Shown in pieces: positions 59,186 to 64,000 of a stretch of DNA of 64,000 bases. How positions within the stretch are numbered: the stretch's first letter is position 1; the number at the start of each line of letters is the position of its first letter. Position numbers and translations under genes: made by a program. The notes beneath the pieces are model-generated. The model searched no databases, had not been told where the DNA came from, and saw nothing but the letters and a program-made list of their open reading frames with translations. The stretch is from Syntrophotalea acetylenivorans. Its GTDB lineage: Bacteria; Desulfobacterota; Desulfuromonadia; Desulfuromonadales; Syntrophotaleaceae. The DNA lies in assembly GCF_001887775.1 (NCBI RefSeq), contig NZ_CP015519.1, positions 1,612,001 to 1,676,000 on the forward strand, written 5' to 3'.

Positions 59186-59887
59186 TTATTTAATCAGAGC
59201 CTGCAGAGCGGGAGCGTCGATATTGATTCCAGGCCCCATAGTGCTCGAAACAGTTACTTTTTTCAGGTAAGTACCTTTGGCGGAAGAGGGCTTGGCCTTG
59301 ACCAGCGCATCCATCAGGGCGACAAGATTTTCCTGCAATTTATCCGCTTCAAAGGAAACCTTGCCAAGAGGAGCCTGCACAATGCCAGCCTTCTCTACAC
59401 GATAGGACACCTTACCGGACTTGGCTTCTTCTACCGCTTTACCGACTTCGAAAGTAACGGTTCCCACCTTCGGGTTAGGCATCAGGCTACGAGGCCCGAG
59501 CAAACGACCGATCTTACCAACTACGCCCATCATGTCAGGGGTAGCAATGGCCGTATCAAAGTCGAACCAACCACCCTGAATTTTTTCGACCAAATCGTCA
59601 CCGCCGACGTAATCGGCACCAGCTTCTTTGGCTTCGAGAGCTTTTTCGCCTTTGGCAAAAACCAAAACGCGAACCGTTTTACCTAGACCATTCGGCAGTA
59701 CAACCGCACCACGAACCATCTGATCGGCCTTACGCGGGTCAACGCCCAAGCGCACGGCAATCTCTACGGTTTCGTCAAACTTAGCGTAAGCAGCATCTTT
59801 GACCAGCGCCAGCGCCTCTTCAACAGGATAGTTGCGGCTCCGGTCAACCTTGGCCTTGGCTTCTTTTTGAAACTTTCCTATAGACAT
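59186..59887 (-). CDS. rplA: Large-subunit ribosomal protein L1
   Basis: 233 residues: [27 protein letters not shown] and [18 protein letters not shown]1 stalk; in E. coli represses rplKA. Confidence 0.98.
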   Translation of the reverse strand: MSIGKFQKEAKAKVDRSRNYPVEEALALVKDAAYAKFDETVEIAVRLGVDPRKADQMVRGAVVLPNGLGKTVRVLVFAKGEKALEAKEAGADYVGGDDLVEKIQGGWFDFDTAIATPDMMGVVGKIGRLLGPRSLMPNPKVGTVTFEVGKAVEEAKSGKVSYRVEKAGIVQAPLGKVSFEADKLQENLVALMDALVKAKPSSAKGTYLKKVTVSSTMGPGINIDAPALQALIK

Positions 59888-59913
59888 TTGCGTACTCCAG
59901 ATTTTGCCAGGGA

Positions 59914-60336
59914 TTAGATGACTTCCAGGCCCATGCTGCGGGCGGTTCCCTCAATGGTCCGCATAGCTGCATCGATGTCGAAGGCATTAAGATCGGGCAT
60001 TTTTATCTCAGCAATCTCGCGCACCTGATCTTTGGTCACCTTGCCAACTTTGTCCTTATTAGGGACGCCGGAACCCTTTTCCAGCTTGGCGGCCTTAAGC
60101 AGCAGCACAGCAGCAGGCGGGGTCTTGGTGATAAACGAAAAGGACCGATCAGCAAAGACCGTGATGACAACCGGAATGATCATCCCGTCCTGGCTCTGGG
60201 TCTTAGCGTTGAACGCCTTACAGAATTCCATGATATTGACCCCGTGCTGACCGAGCGCGGGACCAACCGGAGGCGAGGGATTCGCTTTGCCGGCAGGAAT
60301 CTGAAGCTTTATCATTCCTATTATCTTCTTGGCCAT
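59914..60336 (-). CDS. rplK: Large-subunit ribosomal protein L11
   Basis: 140 residues: [24 protein letters not shown] and C-terminal rRNA-binding domain ([10 protein letters not shown]). Needed for RelA-type stringent signalling. Confidence 0.98.
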   Translation of the reverse strand: MAKKIIGMIKLQIPAGKANPSPPVGPALGQHGVNIMEFCKAFNAKTQSQDGMIIPVVITVFADRSFSFITKTPPAAVLLLKAAKLEKGSGVPNKDKVGKVTKDQVREIAEIKMPDLNAFDIDAAMRTIEGTARSMGLEVI

Positions 60337-60372
60337 GAATTACTCCTTAACTTTATGACTTGCAGAACCAGC

Positions 60373-60906
60373 TTAACTGGTCTTTTCTACCTGAATAAAT
60401 TCGAGTTCGACAGGGGTAACCCGACCAAAAATGCTGACCATAACCTTCAGCTTGGCCTTGTCAGGCTTAACATCTTCAACGACCCCGGTGAAATTCAGGA
60501 ACGGACCATCAACAACCCGGACAGTCTCTCCGACCTCAAAAGCCACCTTCGGCTTGGGCCGTTCAACGTCCTCTTCCATGCGGGCGGTAATCTTGGCCAC
60601 ATCCTCATCCGGAATAGTAGCTGGCACAGTGCCGCCGCCGACAAAACCGGTAACCTTGGGCGTATCTTTCACAACATGCCAGGTTTCGTCGTTCAACTCC
60701 ATCTGCACCAGAATATAACCGGGAAAGAATTTCCGCGTCGAAGTTTTACGTTCGCCCTTCTTCAGTTCAACAACCGTCTCGGAGGGAATCAGCACTTCAC
60801 CGAAATATTCTTCGACATTCAGCGAGCGGATGCGCTCTTCCAAGGACAGCTTGACCTTGTTTTCGTAACCCGAATAGGTATGTACGCCATACCACTTCAT
60901 TGTCAT
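60373..60906 (-). CDS. nusG: Transcription termination/antitermination factor NusG
   Basis: 177 residues: [18 protein letters not shown] domain with F-P-G-Y-I-L-V-Q-M, and C-terminal KOW ([19 protein letters not shown]). ATG 60906 or, less likely, 60900. Confidence 0.97.
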   Translation of the reverse strand: MTMKWYGVHTYSGYENKVKLSLEERIRSLNVEEYFGEVLIPSETVVELKKGERKTSTRKFFPGYILVQMELNDETWHVVKDTPKVTGFVGGGTVPATIPDEDVAKITARMEEDVERPKPKVAFEVGETVRVVDGPFLNFTGVVEDVKPDKAKLKVMVSIFGRVTPVELEFIQVEKTS

Positions 60907-60930
60907 AACAACTCTTCTTTGGTGGCAGGC

Positions 60931-61113
60931 TTAAAGCACAGCCCGAATGGAAGTTGACAAAGCCGTGTCGACAACCCAGAGAAAAACGGCCGAGACAAGC
61001 ACGAGCACAATAACTGCCAGAGTGGAGGCATAAGTGTCTCTCTGTGAAGGCCAGGTGACTTTACTCAACTCACTCTTTGCAGAAGCAAGAAATTCACTGA
61101 CTTTATCAAACAC
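60931..61113 (-). CDS. secE: Preprotein translocase subunit SecE
   Basis: 60 residues from GTG 61113 (GGGAGC upstream): F-L-A-S-A-K-S-E-L-S-K-V-T-W-P-S and a single membrane helix (L-A-V-I-V-L-V-L-V-S-A-V-F-L-W-V). Single-TM SecE, unlike the three-TM E. coli form. The frame extends to 61140 without support. Confidence 0.93.
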   Translation of the reverse strand: MFDKVSEFLASAKSELSKVTWPSQRDTYASTLAVIVLVLVSAVFLWVVDTALSTSIRAVL

Positions 61114-61148
61114 CCGAAGCTCCCATAACAAATGCCGCACTGTGAAAA

Positions 61149-61225
61149 TGGCAGGCCAGGAGGGACTCGAACCCCCAACACCCGGTTTTGGAGACCGGTG
61201 CTCTAGCCATTAGAGCTACTGGCCT
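61149..61225 (-). tRNA. tRNA-Trp (CCA)
   Basis: 77 nt including encoded CCA. Acceptor AGGCCAG/CTGGCCT, anticodon loop CTCCAAA, T-loop TTCGAGT. Lies between rpmG and secE, a common place. Confidence 0.96.
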
Positions 61226-61275
61226 GCATACAAAAAGCCGCACAAACCTGCGGCCCTGTCCTTACCCTTCGGAAA

Positions 61276-61425
61276 CTATTTTGTCTCGCGATGAGCCGTG
61301 TGCTTTTGACAGAAGCGGCAGTACTTTTTAAACTCAAGCCGTTCCGGCTTGGTTTTTTTGTTTTTGGTGGTCGTATAGTTACGACGCTTGCAGTCGGTGC
61401 AAGCGAGGGTGACAATATCCCGCAT
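61276..61425 (-). CDS. rpmG: Large-subunit ribosomal protein L33
   Basis: 49 residues from ATG 61425: [23 protein letters not shown] and Y-C-R-F-C-Q-K-H-T. Both C-x2-C pairs are present, the zinc form. The frame upstream of this ATG has no homology. Confidence 0.96.
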   Translation of the reverse strand: MRDIVTLACTDCKRRNYTTTKNKKTKPERLEFKKYCRFCQKHTAHRETK

Positions 61426-61480
61426 AGCTAAACCCTTTGGCGGCTCCGTTGAAACCAACGGAGCCGCCTGCAGTTATAAA

Positions 61481-62680
61481 TTACTCGATAATTTCGCTAA
61501 CAACACCAGCGCCAACGGTACGTCCGCCTTCGCGAATCGCGAAGCGCAGCTCTTTGTCCATGGCGATGGGCGTGATCAGATTAACGGTCATCGCCGCATT
61601 GTCGCCAGGCATTACCATTTCAGTGCCTTCGCCAAGCTCGACGATACCGGTCACGTCCGTGGTACGGAAGTAGAACTGAGGACGGTAGCCATTGAAGAAC
61701 GGCGTATGACGGCCGCCTTCTTCCTTGGTCAGGATATAGGCTTCGGCCTTGAACTTGGTGTGAGGGGTGATGCTGCCGGGCTTGGCCAGTACCTGGCCGC
61801 GCTCGATATCCTCACGCTTAACGCCGCGAAGCAGGATGCCGACGTTATCGCCAGCCTGGCCCTGATCGAGCAGCTTGCGGAACATCTCAACACCGGTAAC
61901 GACGGTCTTGGTGGTATCTTTGATACCGACGATCTCGATCTCTTCCTGAACCTTGACAATACCGCGCTCTACACGACCGGTGGCGACAGTACCGCGACCG
62001 GAGATGGAGAAGACGTCCTCGACAGGCATCAGGAAGGGCAGGTCAATGGCACGAGCCGGCTCGGGGATGTAGCTGTCAACAGCTTCCATCAGCTCGAAAA
62101 CAGGCTTGCAGGCCGCACAGGCAGCATCGCCGCAACCGCACTCCAGCGCCTGCAGGGCGCTGCCGGGGATGATCGGCAGATCGTCGCCGGGGAAGTCGTA
62201 AGCGGACAGCAGTTCGCGAACTTCCAGCTCGACCAGTTCCATCAGCTCTTCGTCGTCGACCATGTCGGCCTTATTGAGGAAGACAACCATGGCAGGTACG
62301 CCAACCTGACGGGCGAGCAGGATGTGCTCACGGGTCTGAGGCATGGGACCGTCAGCAGCGGAGACAACCAGAATGGCGCCGTCCATCTGCGCCGCACCGG
62401 TAATCATGTTTTTGACGTAGTCGGCGTGGCCGGGGCAGTCAACGTGAGCGTAGTGACGGTTTGCAGTCTCATATTCGACGTGGGCAGTGGCGATGGTAAT
62501 ACCGCGCTCACGCTCTTCAGGAGCGTTGTCGATCTGATCAAAAGCCTTGAACTCGGCTCCGCCGCCAGCGGCCATAACCTTGGTGATGGCTGCAGTCAGA
62601 GTGGTCTTACCGTGGTCGACGTGACCGATGGTCCCAATATTGACATGGGGTTTTGTTCTTTCAAATTTTTCTTTTGACAT
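61481..62680 (-). CDS. tuf: Elongation factor Tu, copy in the tRNA-tufB cluster
   Basis: 399 residues from ATG 62680 (GGGAGG upstream). Near-identical to the copy at 45211-46410; visible protein differences are confined to residues about 185-200 (G-D-A-A-C...V-F-E-L-M-E-A-V versus G-A-A-D-C...V-L-E-L-M-D-A-V). The cysteines C181, C183, C188 and C191 are kept. The last ~65 coding bases differ at many silent sites. Preceded by four tRNA genes, the classic thrU-tyrU-glyT-thrT-tufB order. Confidence 0.98.
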   Translation of the reverse strand: MSKEKFERTKPHVNIGTIGHVDHGKTTLTAAITKVMAAGGGAEFKAFDQIDNAPEERERGITIATAHVEYETANRHYAHVDCPGHADYVKNMITGAAQMDGAILVVSAADGPMPQTREHILLARQVGVPAMVVFLNKADMVDDEELMELVELEVRELLSAYDFPGDDLPIIPGSALQALECGCGDAACAACKPVFELMEAVDSYIPEPARAIDLPFLMPVEDVFSISGRGTVATGRVERGIVKVQEEIEIVGIKDTTKTVVTGVEMFRKLLDQGQAGDNVGILLRGVKREDIERGQVLAKPGSITPHTKFKAEAYILTKEEGGRHTPFFNGYRPQFYFRTTDVTGIVELGEGTEMVMPGDNAAMTVNLITPIAMDKELRFAIREGGRTVGAGVVSEIIE

Positions 62681-62802
62681 TGCGTCAACCTCCCTTGTTT
62701 TTTTATCTTTTTGTCGTGACTTAGGTGGGGCCGCCAGAGCACTGACCGGGGCCGATAAAATTTGCTCCAAAGCAAAATACCCAGCGACGAAACATCAACA
62801 AA

Positions 62803-62878
<76 letters not shown>

Positions 62879-62921
62879 CTATTCGTGATTACGCCTACTG
62901 GAGTCGCTGCTTTTTCTAAAA

Positions 62922-62998
62922 TGGAGCGGGAAACGGGACTCGAACCCGCGACCCTCAGCTTGGAAGGCTGACGCTCTAGCCAACTGAGCTATTCCCGC
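62922..62998 (-). tRNA. tRNA-Gly (TCC)
   Basis: 77 nt with CCA. Acceptor GCGGGAA/TTCCCGC, anticodon loop CTTCCAA. Confidence 0.96.
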
Positions 62999-63120
62999 CC
63001 GAGAAAACGACAACCAACCTTTGGTGAAGCATTTTGGACTCGGCGACAGCACTGCTTCCAGTACTAACGGCATCAGCCTCCTGGGATACAGCCACCGGCA
63101 CTTTGCCCGGCAAGATTATT

Positions 63121-63205
63121 TGGTGGAGGGGGGAGGATTCGAACCTCCGAAGTCTACGACGTCAGATTTACAGTCTGATCCCTTTGGCCACTCGGGAACC
63201 CCTCC
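63121..63205 (-). tRNA. tRNA-Tyr (GTA)
   Basis: 85 nt with CCA and a long variable arm, as bacterial tRNA-Tyr has. Anticodon loop CTGTAAA in CAGA/TCTG stem. Confidence 0.96.
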
Positions 63206-63258
63206 AAAAGAAATTTCTTTGCTATTCAGTTTTATGCGCCGTCCGATGCGCAGCCTAC

Positions 63259-63334
63259 TGGAGCTGGCGACAGGAATTGAACCCGCAACCTGCTGATTAC
63301 AAGTCAGCTGCTCTACCAATTGAGCTACGCCAGC
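63259..63334 (-). tRNA. tRNA-Thr (TGT)
   Basis: 76 nt with CCA. Acceptor GCTGGCG/CGCCAGC, anticodon loop CTTGTAA. First gene of the tRNA-tuf transcript. Confidence 0.96.
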
Positions 63335-63423
63335 ACAGAACACAGACAGACTTTATACACGCTAAGCGATATCTTTGCAAGGAGCATTTTCAGAAAAATG
63401 CCGCATGCCGAACAACGGCGTTG

Positions 63424-63453
63424 TGTATATTATATTTTCGCGCCCCCTGTCAA
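63424..63453 (-). promoter_or_regulatory. Promoter of the tRNA-tuf-rpmG-secE cluster
   Basis: TTGACA (63448-63453), 18-bp spacer, TATACA (63424-63429), followed downstream by the first tRNA at 63334. The GC-rich start of the spacer then an AT-rich run are typical of strong stable-RNA promoters. Confidence 0.7.
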
Positions 63454-63487
63454 GCACATTCAATGTTTTTTTCCTGGACCGGCCAAT

Positions 63488-64000
63488 TTAATTATCGGAT
63501 GAGGGCAGACGTCTCTGGCGGCCGGCCTCAAAAAGGGCTACGGATGTCGCTACCGACGCGTTGAGAGACGATACCTTCCCACGGAGAGGGATCGCCAGCA
63601 ACAAGTCGCAGTGAGACCGGGTATTAGGGCGCAAGCCTGTCCCTTCGCTACCGACCACAAGGGCCAGGTCACCGCACAAATCGGTATCGTAGAGAGGGCT
63701 GGCCCCTTCTTCCCCAGCCAGCCCATAGACCCAAACACCCTCCTTGCGCAAGGCATCGAGAGTGCGGGCCAGATTGGTGACCTGACATAAGGGCACATGC
63801 TCCAGGGCACCGGCGGAAACCTTATCCACTACTCCGGTAACGGGACAGGCGCGGTCCTTGGTCACTATTACCCCATGACATCCTGCCCCGTCGGCACTGC
63901 GTAAGATCGCACCCAGGTTATGGGGGTCGGTAATACCGTCCAAAACCAGGAAAAAGGCCGGCGCTTCGGAAACCCGCCAGCGCTGCAGAAGCTCCTCAAG
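63488..64000 (-). CDS. rlmB: RlmB/TrmH-type 2'-O-methyltransferase, 5' end beyond the window
   Basis: 170 residues of the C-terminal SPOUT domain are visible; the frame is open to the window edge, so the N-terminal part lies outside. Motifs: L-D-G-I-T-D-P-H-N-L-G-A-I-L-R-S-A (motif 1), V-V-G-S-E-G-T-G-L-R (motif 2) and I-P-L-R-G-K-V-S-S-L-N-A-S-V-A (motif 3), with the knot that binds SAM. 23S rRNA Gm2251 methylation (RlmB) is likeliest; TrmH is not excluded. Upstream of the tRNA-tuf promoter. Confidence 0.88.
   Translation of the reverse strand, partial: LEELLQRWRVSEAPAFFLVLDGITDPHNLGAILRSADGAGCHGVIVTKDRACPVTGVVDKVSAGALEHVPLCQVTNLARTLDALRKEGVWVYGLAGEEGASPLYDTDLCGDLALVVGSEGTGLRPNTRSHCDLLLAIPLRGKVSSLNASVATSVALFEAGRQRRLPSSDN

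Noticed and set aside
61388-62677. 429-codon plus-strand frame, near-identical to one at 45436-46407
   Set aside because: Both are shadows of the duplicated tuf genes; the similarity comes from tuf, not from a plus-strand gene family.

Overview
The window reads as chromosome of an anaerobic Gram-negative bacterium, most likely from the Desulfuromonadales (Pelobacter/Syntrophotalea/Desulfuromonas-like; inferred from gene content, not a database match). The evidence is an electron-bifurcating-type NfnAB pair, an Orp-like cluster of Fe-S MinD ATPases and NifX-like proteins under a sigma-54 activator, LptD (outer membrane), and a complete trp operon next to accD-folC.

Region 1 (1-10530) is accessory and metabolic. 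A HEAT-repeat protein (minus) faces nfnA-nfnB (plus) across an intergenic region holding two unrelated 10-bp tandem repeats. A sigma-54 activator with a cysteine-bearing PAS domain (3342-4664) is followed by three inverted repeats, a -24/-12 promoter and a five-gene operon (4901-7943): three NifX/NafY-like proteins and two MinD-type ATPases, each ATPase with two inserted [4Fe-4S] motifs. This is the most unusual system in the window. A DUF547 exported protein and a SPOR-NlpC/P60 lipoprotein follow.

Region 2 (10531-11837) is an intact IS3-family element with terminal inverted repeats and a 3-bp target duplication, inserted at the end of the initiator-tRNA terminator.

Region 3 (11838-30155, minus) runs trpE-G-D-C-B2-F-B, rhlB-like helicase, family-5 uracil-DNA glycosylase, trpA, accD, folC, lptD, then comEA-like, ftsB-like, argS, a SPOR protein and tRNA-fMet. 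An inverted-repeat-bounded segment lies between udg and trpA, and there are two trpB genes.

Region 4 (30176-63334, minus) is the main translation/transcription cluster. In transcription order it is tRNA-Thr(TGT), tRNA-Tyr, tRNA-Gly, tRNA-Thr(GGT), tuf, rpmG, tRNA-Trp, secE, nusG, rplK, rplA, rplJ, rplL, rpoB, rpoC, rpsL, rpsG, fusA, tuf, rpsJ and the S10, spc and alpha gene blocks ending at rplQ. infA is absent from its usual place. Both EF-Tu copies carry a four-cysteine insertion. A partial RlmB-type rRNA methyltransferase (63488-64000) runs off the right edge.

No rRNA genes, CRISPR array, prophage or recognisable riboswitch were seen.
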